Notes: generated by a model from the letters alone, not told the origin. A DNA stretch of 64,000 nt from Carnobacterium pleistocenium FTR1 (GCF_000744285.1 NZ_JQLQ01000002.1:1054001-1118000), one strand, 5' to 3'; counted from the first letter of the stretch, positions 35,213-44,275 are shown. Translations and numbers: made by a program.

Positions 35213-35241
35213 TTGAAGTGCCAGTTGCTTAAAGGTATACT
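35213..35241 (+). promoter_or_regulatory. Putative promoter of the VanZ gene
   Basis: -35 TTGAAG, 17-bp spacer, -10 TATACT (35236-35241). The rest of the 332-base gap between the Mga-like and VanZ genes shows no gene. Confidence 0.55.
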
Positions 35242-35304
35242 AGAAAAATCAGACCAAGTAGCGAAAAAGATTGAATCAATGAATGGATATAAGGGAAGTG
35301 TGAA

Positions 35305-35925
35305 ATGAAAGTAGAGAAGAATAGATTGGCAAGAGGGTGGCCTTGGATACTGGTAGTATTATGGATGGGTTTGATTTTTTATTTTTCTCAGCAGCTCCAA
35401 CAACAGTCTTGGAATTTGAGCTATACTGTTTTAGGAATCAGTATCCAAGCGATTAAAATTGGACAAGTAATCATCACGATCGGTTTAGCTGGAGTTGTGA
35501 TCATAAAATTGAAAAAACGTGGCATGACCATTGGGGCAAAAGAACTCATCTTAGTTCTTATCGTAGCTTATCTGCTCTATAACTGGTCTATTGGAGTACG
35601 TCAAGCGCTCGTTCCGACAGACTTGCATCACTTTATTCGAAAAAATGCTCATTTTTTTATCTATCTCATTTTAGGTGGGCTAGTAAAATACGCTTTGACC
35701 AGCACGGGTATCAAGGGAGTTAAAGCAATCGGGATTGGCTTGCTGATTTGTATCGTGTATGCTATTTCAGATGAAGCTCATCAATTATTGGTACCGGGAA
35801 GAGGCGGCCAATTAAGCGATGTGGTGATTGACAGCTGGGGTGCGGGGTTAGGGATATCTTTACACATCTTAGCAGTCAAATTTTTGTCGTTGAGAGCAAA
35901 AAATAAACTACTAGAAACAAATTGA
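35305..35925 (+). CDS. VanZ-family membrane protein
   Basis: 206 residues with four to five membrane segments and the VanZ signature: LHHFIRKNAHFFIYLILGGL and SDEAHQLLVPGRGGQLSDVVIDSWGAGLG. VanZ of Enterococcus raises teicoplanin resistance slightly; most genomic VanZ-like proteins have no proven role. It starts after AAGGGAAGTG. No van ligase genes lie nearby, so a resistance role is not implied. Confidence 0.88.
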   Translation: MKVEKNRLARGWPWILVVLWMGLIFYFSQQLQQQSWNLSYTVLGISIQAIKIGQVIITIGLAGVVIIKLKKRGMTIGAKELILVLIVAYLLYNWSIGVRQALVPTDLHHFIRKNAHFFIYLILGGLVKYALTSTGIKGVKAIGIGLLICIVYAISDEAHQLLVPGRGGQLSDVVIDSWGAGLGISLHILAVKFLSLRAKNKLLETN

Positions 35926-35945
35926 AAGATGAATCGACCGCAAGA

Positions 35946-35983
35946 AAGAAGCTATGCAAAAACCGCATAGCTTCTTTTTTTAC
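35946..35983. terminator. Terminator after VanZ gene
   Basis: AAGAAGCTATGC and GCATAGCTTCTT around seven bases, then Ts. Confidence 0.88.
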
Positions 35984-36056
35984 GTTGTCTGATAAAAATA
36001 GTGGTATAACAAACTAAAATTTTTTGATGTTAATAGATCAGTTGGATCACTCACTT

Positions 36057-36233
36057 GAAATTTCAGGCGGAATAGGAGTTGCTTGTAGCCATGTAAAGAA
36101 TTCAATGCGAATTATAAAGCATTAACGCTTAAGCGATTAAGCTTTGTTTGAGGCTTGAAAGCCTGGAAGACCAAAGGCTTCAGGCGCTTCCGTGGCTCTC
36201 CACAAGCAAATCTGTTATTCCAGCAGAAATTTC
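36057..36233. repeat. Palindromic ~178-bp element, copy 2 (full)
   Basis: GAAATTTCAGGCGGAATAGG at the left and the inverted TTATTCCAGCAGAAATTTC at the right bracket the same core as 9700-9878 (GCATTAACGCTT...GAGGCTTGAAAGCCT). It lies between two convergent terminators and has no coding potential. Confidence 0.72.
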
Positions 36234-36281
36234 TTTTAAAAGACCAACACCATTTTTCAAACAATCAATATGTATAGAAAA

Positions 36282-36320
36282 AAAGGGTCCGTTCATCAGT
36301 TTTCTGATAACAGACCCTTT
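36282..36320. terminator. Terminator of the histidine phosphatase gene
   Basis: AAAGGGTC...ATCAG and CTGAT...GACCCTTT form a nested stem with A-rich flank on the minus-strand exit side. Confidence 0.8.
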
Positions 36321-36352
36321 GGCTTATTCTCAGCTAGTCCGCTGCCAATCAT

Positions 36353-36976
36353 TTATTGCAAATGACCGATCTGGTTCCAAGTAGTCAAGGTGAATTTCCC
36401 ATCAGCGTAACCGAGTTCAGAAATACTCGTATTTGCCAGCGGTTCTTGAGAACGAAGATCTTTCAGATCCATTCCAATCAGTGACAAAAGTGTCATTGTC
36501 CAGATGATGCTGTGTCCAACAAACAATAAATCAGTATCAGGAAATTGTTCAATAGCTTGATGGATCGCTTCGCTTCCTCTAGCAATCAACGCTGGATACG
36601 TTTCTCCATTAAAGTCACTAGGGTCATACAAATCTGGCCGATTACGCAAATTATAAAAAGTGTCAGGTGATGTTTCATGCCATTGAGTCGTAAACGTTCC
36701 TTCCCGTGAACCATAGCCAAATTCCTTGAGATCATCTAGGTAATGCATAGTGAAATCTTGATCAAATTGTGAAGTGATCAGACGAGCAGTTTCGGCCGCC
36801 CGTTCCTGAGGGCTAGCGAAAATATGTTCAAATCCATAATCTTTAAGGTGCTGGCCCGTTTTCTTAGCATCTTCTAAACTTTGCGGCAATAAGGGAGAAT
36901 CAATACTCCCACCCTGGATCCGAGCCGCTAAATTGTATTCGGTCATTCCATGACGGATAAAAAATAGTCGTTGCAT
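36353..36976 (-). CDS. Histidine phosphatase (phosphoglycerate-mutase-like)
   Basis: 207 residues with the RHGMTEYN motif (catalytic His9), DDLKEFGYGSREG, and the second catalytic histidine in LLFVGHSIIWTM. It belongs to the branch-1 histidine phosphatases that remove phosphate from small metabolites. The start follows AGGAGGAC. The gene is divergent from mupG of the MurNAc locus. Its upstream region carries the same 17-bp palindrome (36992-37008), so it may be part of that regulon, perhaps acting on a sugar phosphate (inference). Confidence 0.85.
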   Translation of the reverse strand: MQRLFFIRHGMTEYNLAARIQGGSIDSPLLPQSLEDAKKTGQHLKDYGFEHIFASPQERAAETARLITSQFDQDFTMHYLDDLKEFGYGSREGTFTTQWHETSPDTFYNLRNRPDLYDPSDFNGETYPALIARGSEAIHQAIEQFPDTDLLFVGHSIIWTMTLLSLIGMDLKDLRSQEPLANTSISELGYADGKFTLTTWNQIGHLQ

Positions 36977-36991
36977 AATCGTCCTCCTATA

Positions 36992-37008
36992 TTGAAATAT
37001 AATTTCAG
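36992..37008. promoter_or_regulatory. Operator-like palindrome by phosphatase gene
   Basis: TTGAAATATAATTTCAG, the TTGAAAT-N3-ATTTCAA motif with one mismatch, lies just upstream of the phosphatase ribosome site, exactly 200 bp from the sister site at 37192. Confidence 0.6.
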
Positions 37009-37191
37009 TTTAACATAAACAAGTTACTAAAAAAAGAAAGGATAAAAACAATAATTTAAGCATAAATTAAAAAAAAACCTATGAAATAGAATTTAAATGT
37101 AAAGGTATACATTTATTTAATTAGATATCATATGGGCTAAAGGATGTTTTAGTGCTAGGTGGTCTAATTTTATAAAAATAAAGAAAAGGTA

Positions 37192-37208
37192 TTGAAATTA
37201 TATTTCAA
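37192..37208. promoter_or_regulatory. Operator-like palindrome by mupG-murQ-murP
   Basis: TTGAAATTATATTTCAA has perfect 7-bp arms around TAT. It covers the -35 and spacer of the mupG promoter. Matching sites are at 1915 and 36992. Confidence 0.68.
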
Positions 37209-37219
37209 CATGTTATGAT
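37192..37219 (+). promoter_or_regulatory. Putative promoter of the MurNAc operon
   Basis: -35 TTGAAA, 16-bp spacer, -10 TATGAT (37214-37219) preceded by TGT. It overlaps the palindrome, so a bound RpiR-type regulator would block it. Confidence 0.6.
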
Positions 37220-37257
37220 TAGTTCAGTAAATAAAACGATTTCAAAGGAGGGGTGCT

Positions 37258-38334
37258 ATGTTTGGAGTATCTGTCTTTCTGGGCGAGGCGTTAACGATTG
37301 AGACAAAAGCTTATCTGCAAGCAATGAAAGACAGTGGTTTTGAAGGTGTGTTTACTTCCGTGCATATCCCAGAAGAAGACGCATCTCAATATGTGAAACG
37401 TTTAAAGACGCTAGGGGAATGGACCAAGGAATTGGGCATGCAACTAGTGGTTGATAGTTCAGGAGAAGCTTTGCGGAAAATTGGTTTTTCATTTGAGCGA
37501 CCTGAAGAAATGCTGGCTATTGGGATCACTGGTTTAAGAATGGATTATGGCATCACAAACCAAATCAGCGCTCAAGTCAGCCAATCGATGATGGTGGCGT
37601 TCAATGCGAGTACGATTACGCAAGAAGATGTAGAAGAGTTGCAGCAATTTCATGCAAACTTCGATCAAATGGAAGCGTGGCACAATTACTATCCGCGGCC
37701 AGAAACAGGTTTAGAAAAAGAATCGTTTAGCCGTAAAAATCAGTGGCTGAAAGCACTAGGATTCAAGGTAATGGCTTTTGTTCCCGGAAATGAAACTTTA
37801 AGAGGTCCTTTATTTTCTCGATTGCCAACGTTGGAAAAGCACCGCGGACTACATCCATTGGCCAGTACGATCGAGTTGTTAGAAGACTGTGCAGTTGATG
37901 CTGTTTATATTGGAGATCCAACCATTGATGATCGAACAAAACAGCAATTTTTTTATTATATCAAAAAACAAACGCTCTTATTTTCAATTGAAGAAGTTCC
38001 AGAAACAAACTATCTAGCTGCCGTTGTTGGAAACCACCAAAATCGGTGGGATGCAGCAAGAGATGTCATCCGAAGTGCCGATGCACGATTCAAAACCATT
38101 TCGACAATTGAACCACAACACACGAATGATCGTGTACAAGGAAGCATTACACTAGACAACAAGTTATACGGGCGATATATGGGCGAAATTCAACTAGTCA
38201 AGCGACCGCTGTTTAAAGATGAAAAGGTAAATATTGTAGCGCATGTTATCCCAGAGGACCTTTCATTAATAGACTGGTGCAAAGCAGGACAACTATTTGA
38301 ACTTCAACCGATACAGAACAACGAAAGAGGTTAA
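37258..38334 (+). CDS. mupG: MupG-type 6-phospho-N-acetylmuramidase (second copy)
   Basis: 358 residues of the DUF871/MupG family, from MFGVSVFLGEAL through a TIM barrel to a C-terminal cyclophilin-like domain (about residues 240-355). It should split MurNAc6P-GlcNAc made by the MurP permease into MurNAc-6P and GlcNAc. The start follows GGAGGGGTG. It heads mupG-murQ-murP-rpiR, the order seen for MurNAc catabolism in Firmicutes. It is clearly diverged from the copy at 5382, so recent duplication is unlikely. Confidence 0.9.
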   Translation: MFGVSVFLGEALTIETKAYLQAMKDSGFEGVFTSVHIPEEDASQYVKRLKTLGEWTKELGMQLVVDSSGEALRKIGFSFERPEEMLAIGITGLRMDYGITNQISAQVSQSMMVAFNASTITQEDVEELQQFHANFDQMEAWHNYYPRPETGLEKESFSRKNQWLKALGFKVMAFVPGNETLRGPLFSRLPTLEKHRGLHPLASTIELLEDCAVDAVYIGDPTIDDRTKQQFFYYIKKQTLLFSIEEVPETNYLAAVVGNHQNRWDAARDVIRSADARFKTISTIEPQHTNDRVQGSITLDNKLYGRYMGEIQLVKRPLFKDEKVNIVAHVIPEDLSLIDWCKAGQLFELQPIQNNERG

Positions 38335-38338
38335 CGAA

Positions 38339-39229
38339 ATGAATTTAGCTAAATTAACGACTGAGACGAGAAACAGTCAAACCATGAACTTAGACGAGCT
38401 TTCGACAAGTGAAGTCATAACTTTGATGAATCAAGAAGACCAAAAAGTGGCTTTAGCTGTGGAAGAAGCAGTGCCAATGATCACAAAAGTAGTTGAAGTT
38501 ATTATTGAAGCCTTTAGCAAAGGCGGACGCTTGATCTATATGGGTGCTGGAACAAGTGGACGATTAGGTGTTTTAGATGCAGCTGAATGTGTGCCAACGT
38601 TTAGTGTGGATCCAAGTATGGTCCAAGGATTGATTGCTGGTGGAATGAAAGCCATGACAGTGGCTGTTGAAGGCGCGGAAGATTCAAAAACGCTGGGTGC
38701 AGAAGATCTAGCAGCGATCCAGTTGAGCGATAAAGATGTCGTTGTCGGTATTGCCGCAAGCGGCCGTACACCCTATGTTATCGGTGGGTTAGACTATGCG
38801 ACTCGTGTCGGAGCAAAAACCGCGACGATTTCATGCAACAAGCAAGCTGAAATCAGCCAATTTGCGCAAATGCCGATCGAAGTAGATGCTGGTCCAGAAG
38901 TGCTGACGGGTTCTACTCGCTTAAAAGCGGGCACTGCTCAGAAACTAATTTTAAATATGTTGTCAACGGGTGCAATGATCGGTTCAGGCAAAGTTTACCA
39001 AAACTTAATGGTAGACGTGAAACCGTCTAATAAAAAATTAGAAGAACGGTCAAAACGCATTATTATGCAAGCGACAGAATGTACGTATGAAAAAGCTAGT
39101 GAAATATTTGAAGCAGCTGATCAGCAAGTGAAATTAGCCATCGTGATGATTTTAACGGATTCAGATAAAACGACAGCAGCACAAAAATTAACAGCAGCTA
39201 AAGGGTTTATTCGCGAAACCTTAGCCTAA
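38339..39229 (+). CDS. murQ: N-acetylmuramic acid 6-phosphate etherase
   Basis: 296 residues of the MurQ family: LTTETRN near the start, a SIS domain with YMGAGTSGRLGVLDAAECVPTF (contains the conserved catalytic Glu), TVAVEGAEDS and VVGIAASGRTPYVIGGL. A helical C-terminus carries TGSTRLKAGTAQKL. MurQ removes lactate from MurNAc-6P to give GlcNAc-6P. ATG 38339 follows GAAAGAGG and gives the normal N-terminus; the open frame begins earlier, inside mupG. It is the only etherase in the window and would also serve the AnmK product of locus 1. Confidence 0.95.
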   Translation: MNLAKLTTETRNSQTMNLDELSTSEVITLMNQEDQKVALAVEEAVPMITKVVEVIIEAFSKGGRLIYMGAGTSGRLGVLDAAECVPTFSVDPSMVQGLIAGGMKAMTVAVEGAEDSKTLGAEDLAAIQLSDKDVVVGIAASGRTPYVIGGLDYATRVGAKTATISCNKQAEISQFAQMPIEVDAGPEVLTGSTRLKAGTAQKLILNMLSTGAMIGSGKVYQNLMVDVKPSNKKLEERSKRIIMQATECTYEKASEIFEAADQQVKLAIVMILTDSDKTTAAQKLTAAKGFIRETLA

Positions 39230-39246
39230 AATAGGAGGAGAAAAAA

Positions 39247-40743
39247 ATGGCCGAAACTAAAGAGCAGCGTATAGCTAGACAGGTTTATGAACAAGTTGGT
39301 GGGATGGGGAACGTCGACTCTGTTATTCACTGTATGACACGTGTTCGGATGGACATCAAAGACAATGCTAAAGTGAACTTAGCAGGACTGAAGAAAATTG
39401 ACGGCGTGATGGGTGTTGTGGAAGATGATACTTTGCAAGTCGTTGTTGGACCGGGTACGGTAAATAAAGTAGCGAATCAAATGGTTGAAATGGCGGGTGT
39501 TCGTTTAGGCGACAAGATTCCGGCTGGCAAATCAACTACACCAGTATCTGGCCGTTCGGAAGCCGAAAAAAAAGCTAATGCAAACAAAGCTGAATTAAAA
39601 AAGAAAAACAATACGCCATTCAAGCGTGTCTTAAAAGATATCGCGAACATCTTCGTTCCCTTGATTCCTGCATTTGTAGGAGCTGGGATTATCGGTGGGA
39701 TCGCATCTATTTTTGGGAATATGTTAATTGCTGAACAAATTAGTGGCGCAAACTGGGAGAATAGTATTGTTGTATTGAACATCATTAAAAACGGCTTATT
39801 CTTATACTTGAATGTCTATGTAGGGATCAATGCAGCCAAAGTATTTGGCGCGACAGAAGGTCTTGGTGGGGTCGTTGCTGGGATTATTTACCTTCCAGGA
39901 ATGAATGTTGAAGCACCACTGACCAATATCTTCACTGGTGCTCCAATGGTTGCTGGACAAGGCGGGATTATCGGCGTTATCTTGGCTGTTTACCTCTTGT
40001 CAGTAGTAGAAAAAAACTTGCGTAAAGTTATTCCAGATTCAATCGATATTATTGTAACACCGACAATCTCTCTGTTAGCAATCGGATTAGTCACGATCTT
40101 CTTGATCATGCCGATCGCAGGGGCTGTATCAACTAGTTTAGTTGGAGCCATCACCTGGGTCTTAAATGTGGGAGGAGCTTTTGCTGGATTTGTTTTAGGG
40201 GCCTTGTTCTTACCAATGGTTATGTTTGGTTTACACCAAATTTTAACACCGATCCATATCGAAATGATTGCTTCTCAAGGGATGACACTGTTATTGCCCA
40301 TTTTAGCAATGGCTGGTGCTGGTCAAGTGGGGGCTTCAATCGCTCTTTGGGTAAAATGTCGTAAAAACAAACAATTAACAAATATGATCAAAGGATCCTT
40401 GCCAGTTGGTATTTTAGGCATTGGCGAACCATTGATTTATGCTGTCACCTTGCCTTTAGGTCGTCCGTTCATTACGGCATGTATCGGTGGCGGTATTGGC
40501 GGAGCTGTTATTGGATTATTTGGTGGCATCGGTGCAACTGCGATCGGACCAAGTGGAGTTGCCTTGATTCCGTTGATTGCAAATGGTCAATGGTGGGGCT
40601 ACGTTGTTGGATTATTAGCAGCTTATGCTGGTGGATTCGCAGCAACTTACTTCTTTGGCGTTCCTAAATCAGCTATGGAACCAACAGAATTAGTAACGTA
40701 TGATGAGGAAGAAGAATTCGCATCAGAAAGTATTGTTGGCTAA
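39247..40743 (+). CDS. murP: MurNAc-type PTS EIIBC permease
   Basis: 498 residues: an N-terminal glucose-family EIIB domain (about 1-85, phosphocysteine Cys29 in [11 protein letters not shown]), a basic linker, then an EIIC domain (about 125-480) with [20 protein letters not shown]. There is no IIA domain, as in E. coli MurP, so a IIA of the glucose type must be borrowed. Placement between murQ and an RpiR regulator supports MurNAc or MurNAc-GlcNAc as substrate. The start follows AGGAGGAG. Confidence 0.92.
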   Translation: MAETKEQRIARQVYEQVGGMGNVDSVIHCMTRVRMDIKDNAKVNLAGLKKIDGVMGVVEDDTLQVVVGPGTVNKVANQMVEMAGVRLGDKIPAGKSTTPVSGRSEAEKKANANKAELKKKNNTPFKRVLKDIANIFVPLIPAFVGAGIIGGIASIFGNMLIAEQISGANWENSIVVLNIIKNGLFLYLNVYVGINAAKVFGATEGLGGVVAGIIYLPGMNVEAPLTNIFTGAPMVAGQGGIIGVILAVYLLSVVEKNLRKVIPDSIDIIVTPTISLLAIGLVTIFLIMPIAGAVSTSLVGAITWVLNVGGAFAGFVLGALFLPMVMFGLHQILTPIHIEMIASQGMTLLLPILAMAGAGQVGASIALWVKCRKNKQLTNMIKGSLPVGILGIGEPLIYAVTLPLGRPFITACIGGGIGGAVIGLFGGIGATAIGPSGVALIPLIANGQWWGYVVGLLAAYAGGFAATYFFGVPKSAMEPTELVTYDEEEEFASESIVG

Positions 40744-40787
40744 TTGGATTTATAAACTGTAAACTAATACTATAGCAATAGCGTTTG

Positions 40788-40826
40788 AAAAAGACATGTG
40801 AGTCTAATGATTTGCATGTCTTTTTT
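40788..40826. terminator. Terminator after murP
   Basis: AAAAAGACATG and CATGTCTTTTT with a 16-base loop, then Ts. It would separate murP from most rpiR transcription. Confidence 0.75.
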
Positions 40827-40880
40827 CAGCTCAAAATGAAATAAAATTGCGTTTTTCAATAAATATGGAGGTTGCAGTTT

Positions 40881-41738
40881 ATGCAAAATAATGTCTTGTT
40901 GACCATTAGAGAAAAAATGATTGCTTTGCCGCAATCAGAAAAAAAAATTGCCGAAACGATTTTAAAAAATCCAGTGAGGATTATCCAAATGAGTGCGACA
41001 GAGCTGGCAACTGAAGCAGGGTCCAGTTCAGCTGCTGTGATTCGCTTTTGCCGGTCGATCGGCATAAAGGGCTTTACCGAGTTGAAGCTGCAATTATCTG
41101 CCGATTCGCAGGGGATCAAAGATAACTTATACACAGATATTCTATCAGACGAAAGTTTAGAACAGGTGAAAAAAAAGTTGCTGATCAATACCAATCATTT
41201 GTTTAGAGAAACCAATAATGTGTTGAACACAGAACAAATCGAGCGCGTTACAGAACTGTTATATCAAAGTTCGGTGATTTATTTGTACGGTTTAGGTGCC
41301 TCACACATTGTGGCTTCAGATATCCAACAAAAATTTAGCCGCACGGGGAAAATAGCGGTTTGTTCCCTTGATCAACACTTGTTAGTCACTTCAATGGCAG
41401 TCGCTTCTAAGGATGCAGTATTTTTTGGTATTTCAAATAGTGGGGAAAAGAGAGAAGTCTTGGCATTAATGAGGATTGCAAAAGAGTTGGGACTGAAAAC
41501 AGTGTCACTCACAAGTAATACAGAGAATGCCTTGAGTCTTGAAGCTGATCTTCCTTTAAAAACGGCTTTTGCTCATGAAGCTCCTTTAAGAAGCGGAGCC
41601 ACGATTTCATTGTTGACTCAAATGTATGCTGTCGATATTTTATTTTACAGCTATGCCTCTAAACATTTTGAGTTGACCGTCACAAATTTAGAAAAATCAA
41701 AGGCGGCTATTCAACGCTACAATCAGAATTTTAATTAA
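40881..41738 (+). CDS. RpiR/MurR-like regulator with SIS domain
   Basis: 285 residues: an RpiR helix-turn-helix (about 1-75, AAVIRFCRSIGIKGFTELK) and a SIS domain (about 120-255; VIYLYGLGASHIVA, FFGISNSGEKREVLALMR). It is a good MurR candidate, sensing MurNAc-6P and binding the 17-bp palindromes (inference). ATG 40881 is nine bases after GGAGG; the in-frame TTG at 40872 touches the ribosome site. It is similar along its length to the protein at 8015. A long hairpin follows at 41742-41810. Confidence 0.9.
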   Translation: MQNNVLLTIREKMIALPQSEKKIAETILKNPVRIIQMSATELATEAGSSSAAVIRFCRSIGIKGFTELKLQLSADSQGIKDNLYTDILSDESLEQVKKKLLINTNHLFRETNNVLNTEQIERVTELLYQSSVIYLYGLGASHIVASDIQQKFSRTGKIAVCSLDQHLLVTSMAVASKDAVFFGISNSGEKREVLALMRIAKELGLKTVSLTSNTENALSLEADLPLKTAFAHEAPLRSGATISLLTQMYAVDILFYSYASKHFELTVTNLEKSKAAIQRYNQNFN

Positions 41739-41741
41739 AAA

Positions 41742-41810
41742 AAATGAAAGAAAATAGAGTGGAAATCAGCTGACTATAGCCGGATTTCCATTCTGTTTCT
41801 TGTTTCATTT
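41742..41810. terminator. Long terminator hairpin after the RpiR gene
   Basis: AATGAAA...GAGTGGAAATC pairs with GGATTTCCATTC...GTTTCATT over about 28 bases with a few mismatches; T-rich on exit. Confidence 0.75.
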
Positions 41811-41911
41811 GACCTAAATCGTGGAACAATCCTACTGATTTCACTGAATGAGTGGTATAATAAGATAAATCATTTGTCTGGTAGTTAAGGCAGTCTAGGA
41901 GTTGACTTATA

Positions 41912-42172
41912 GTGAAAAAAAGAATCATTTCTACTTATTTTAGTGTTTATATAAATGAAAAAGAAGTCGTTCTGCACTATGCAAACTCAAAAGAGCTTGC
42001 TCAAGAATTTCAATTTAAAGTTCAAGAAGATGCTGAGCATTTTTATCGAGCTTGCTTAGCTATTGAAAAATCAATTGAAAATGTATCAGAGTCTAAACAA
42101 GAAGTGACTCATAATCAATGGGTCAAACAAACGTTGAAGGGTGTAGACTATGAGTACGCAGAATACCACTAA
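41912..42172 (+). CDS. Small protein of unknown function
   Basis: 86 residues from a GTG start ten bases after AGGAG. It is soluble, with a YFSVYINEKEVVLHY N-terminal strand region and an acidic helical middle. I do not recognise a family. It lies 45 bases before the HAD phosphatase gene and is probably co-transcribed with it. Confidence 0.6.
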   Translation: MKKRIISTYFSVYINEKEVVLHYANSKELAQEFQFKVQEDAEHFYRACLAIEKSIENVSESKQEVTHNQWVKQTLKGVDYEYAEYH

Positions 42173-42217
42173 AAAAGCATTTGTTAATATGGAATCGTTA
42201 ATTGGAGGAGAATAAAA

Positions 42218-43030
42218 TTGATCAAGTTAATCGCAATCGATATGGATGGCACATTATTAAATGAACATCACCTGGTGACCGATAAAGTGAAAAAAGCCAT
42301 CAAAGAAGCAAGTAATGCAGGAATCAAAATTGTTTTATGCACGGGTAGACCGGTACAAGCCGTTTACGATTACTTGCAAGACTTAGATATGCCTCAAGAT
42401 GAAGAAGACTATGTTATTTCACTAAATGGTACGGTTGTTCAAAAAACAACGACTTGGGAGATTGTGTATTCACATGAATTGGACCATAAGCAATTGGAAG
42501 CGGCTGGAAAACTGATTGAATCATTCGAAATGAATTTCACCTATTTCGATGAAAAAAATTACTATTACATAGGTGATCCAACTGAAATGTTGCATTTCGA
42601 TGTTAAATTATTAGGCATGGAAGCTAAACACATGCCAATCAACGAAATTCCTAAAGAAATGAAAATTTTTAAGGCTATGTATGTAGCAAAAGAAGCTGAA
42701 CTCGATCGATTAGCTGCGTCTTTGCCCTCTTTTATCGCTGAGAATTTTTATCCGATCAGAAGCTTGTCATACGTTTTAGAATTGTTGCCTCAAAAAGCTA
42801 ATAAAGGTGAAGCGTTAACTGGTTTAGCTGAAAAATTGGGCTTTTCTATGGATGAAGTAATGGCTATTGGTGATGGAGAAAATGATTTAGATATGATGAA
42901 GGTTGCGGGTACAAGTATAGCTATGGGAAATGCAGTAGATTCAATTATAGACACAGCGACGCACGTAACTAAATCAAATCAAGAAGATGGTGTTGCACAT
43001 GCCATTTATGAATGGGCGCTGAAGCGTTAA
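42218..43030 (+). CDS. Cof-type HAD-superfamily phosphatase
   Basis: 270 residues: the nucleophile motif IDMDGTLL at the N-terminus, CTGRP, a type IIB cap, then KGEALTGLAEKLG and GDGENDLDMM near the C-terminus. These enzymes dephosphorylate sugar phosphates or flavin phosphates with broad specificity. The start is TTG at 42218, backed by a strong GGAGGAG. The final codons and TAA lie inside a partial copy of the palindromic element, so the C-terminal residues (ALKR) are repeat-derived. Confidence 0.9.
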   Translation: MIKLIAIDMDGTLLNEHHLVTDKVKKAIKEASNAGIKIVLCTGRPVQAVYDYLQDLDMPQDEEDYVISLNGTVVQKTTTWEIVYSHELDHKQLEAAGKLIESFEMNFTYFDEKNYYYIGDPTEMLHFDVKLLGMEAKHMPINEIPKEMKIFKAMYVAKEAELDRLAASLPSFIAENFYPIRSLSYVLELLPQKANKGEALTGLAEKLGFSMDEVMAIGDGENDLDMMKVAGTSIAMGNAVDSIIDTATHVTKSNQEDGVAHAIYEWALKR

Positions 43031-43094
43031 TGCTTTGTAATTCGCATTGAATACTTCACATGGCTACAAGCACACCTTATTCCGCCAAAAATTC
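43019..43094 (-). repeat. Palindromic element, copy 4 (one half, inverted)
   Basis: Read on the minus strand, it is GAATTTTTGGCGGAATAAGG followed by the core through AAAGCATTAACGCTTCAGC, as in 36057. It joins the 3' end of the HAD gene. Confidence 0.68.
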
Positions 43095-43141
43095 TAAGTA
43101 AGTGATTCAACTAGCAGAGATTTATCTATCGGTAAAAAACT

Positions 43142-43187
43142 AAAAAAGAGCCACTGAAGATTATTCTTCAAGTGACTCTTTTTTAGT
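43142..43187. terminator. Bidirectional terminator between HAD and SorC genes
   Basis: AAAAAAGAGCCACTGAAGA and TCTTCAAGTGACTCTTTTTT pair with one mismatch around four bases. Confidence 0.88.
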
Positions 43188-43188
43188 T

Positions 43189-44127
43189 TTAAAGTTCATC
43201 AGCGGCAGTTTGATCGATGACTAACACGTTTATCACTTTTTGCGCTAACAATGCTTTTAAGCTATCGCTTTTTTCTTTGCCCGTAGCTAATGCTATGACA
43301 CAAGGAATGTTTTTTAAATCTTCCAATTCGATTCCCATCATCCGACTTGAAACATCTGTATCAACGGGTCGACCATCTTTATCAAAGAAAGTAGCTGCAA
43401 CATCACCTATTGCTCCTTTTTCTTCAAGTTCTTTAATATCGCGATTGGTAAAATACCCTAAATCACGATAAGTGGAAGAATGAACAGGATTACCAACGCC
43501 AACAATAGCTACATCTACGTCTTTGCCTTCTGATAAAGCAACGGAAATCATCTTCGATTCCAATAAATTTTCTTTTAATTTTTTTGTATCTGCTAAAGCT
43601 GGAGCATAGAAATAAGTACTGGTTGTATTCAATTTTTGGGCCAACAAAAAGGCTAAATGATTAGAATGGTAAAGCACATTCAAGTAACCAACGCCACCCA
43701 TTATAGGAATAACCGTCACGGTAGGGTATTGAAGAAAAGGCATTTCATCAACGAATTCAGCTAAGGTTGTGCCCCAGGAAATACCGATTTTTTTTACTTT
43801 TGGAAGAATAGAAGTAAGATAAGAAGCAGCAGCCCTGCCAACATTCTTTTTAGAAATTTCTTCAGTAGCACTTTTTTGACTAGGCACAATAATAACTTCA
43901 GTCAGGTCGTATTTTTTGGCAATTTCCATCTCAAGAGCGATGGAGTAAGCATCTTCATCTTTAATATAAATTTCGACTATGCCCGTTCTTTTTGCTTCTT
44001 GTAAAATTTTTGAAACTAAGGGTCTGGAAATCCCCATTTTTTTTGCAATTTCTGCTTGTGTTAATCCTTCATTATAATATAGGGTAGCGATTTTTAAAAT
44101 AGACCGCTTATCTTCCCATTTTTTCAC
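43189..44127 (-). CDS. SorC-family sugar-binding transcriptional regulator
   Basis: 312 residues: N-terminal helix-turn-helix (about 8-50, LTQAEIAKKMGISRPLVSKIL) and a SorC/DeoR-type phosphosugar-binding domain (about 55-310; IGISWGTTLAEFVDEM, VDVAIVGVGNPVHSSTYRDLGYF, GIELEDLKNIPCVIALATG). It is monocistronic between a terminator and a 485-base gap. A second SorC protein begins at 63212. The controlled genes are not obvious; the E1/E2 dehydrogenase operon upstream is possible but unproven. Confidence 0.88.
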   Translation of the reverse strand: MKKWEDKRSILKIATLYYNEGLTQAEIAKKMGISRPLVSKILQEAKRTGIVEIYIKDEDAYSIALEMEIAKKYDLTEVIIVPSQKSATEEISKKNVGRAAASYLTSILPKVKKIGISWGTTLAEFVDEMPFLQYPTVTVIPIMGGVGYLNVLYHSNHLAFLLAQKLNTTSTYFYAPALADTKKLKENLLESKMISVALSEGKDVDVAIVGVGNPVHSSTYRDLGYFTNRDIKELEEKGAIGDVAATFFDKDGRPVDTDVSSRMMGIELEDLKNIPCVIALATGKEKSDSLKALLAQKVINVLVIDQTAADEL

Positions 44128-44252
44128 AGTTTCTCAACTCCTAGAAGTGTCAGTATTCGTTTATTGTACCATAATTTCAATATAGAAAGAAAAGGGAATA
44201 GGATAAAACATTGGGGTTATAATTTTCAGTGGTGATAAATGAATTAGATCGT

Positions 44253-44275
44253 GTTTTAAAACTATCTTGTTAAGA
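44253..44275. repeat. 23-bp direct repeat, left copy
   Basis: A 23-base sequence starting GTTTTAAAAC and ending TTGTTAAGA is identical to 48287-48309. The two copies bracket the E1/E2 dehydrogenase operon. Confidence 0.75.

Noticed and set aside
40836-40852. Fourth operator copy before the second RpiR gene
   Set aside because: Only the left half (ATGAAAT) matches well; the right half agrees at 3 of 7 positions. Kept as a note only.
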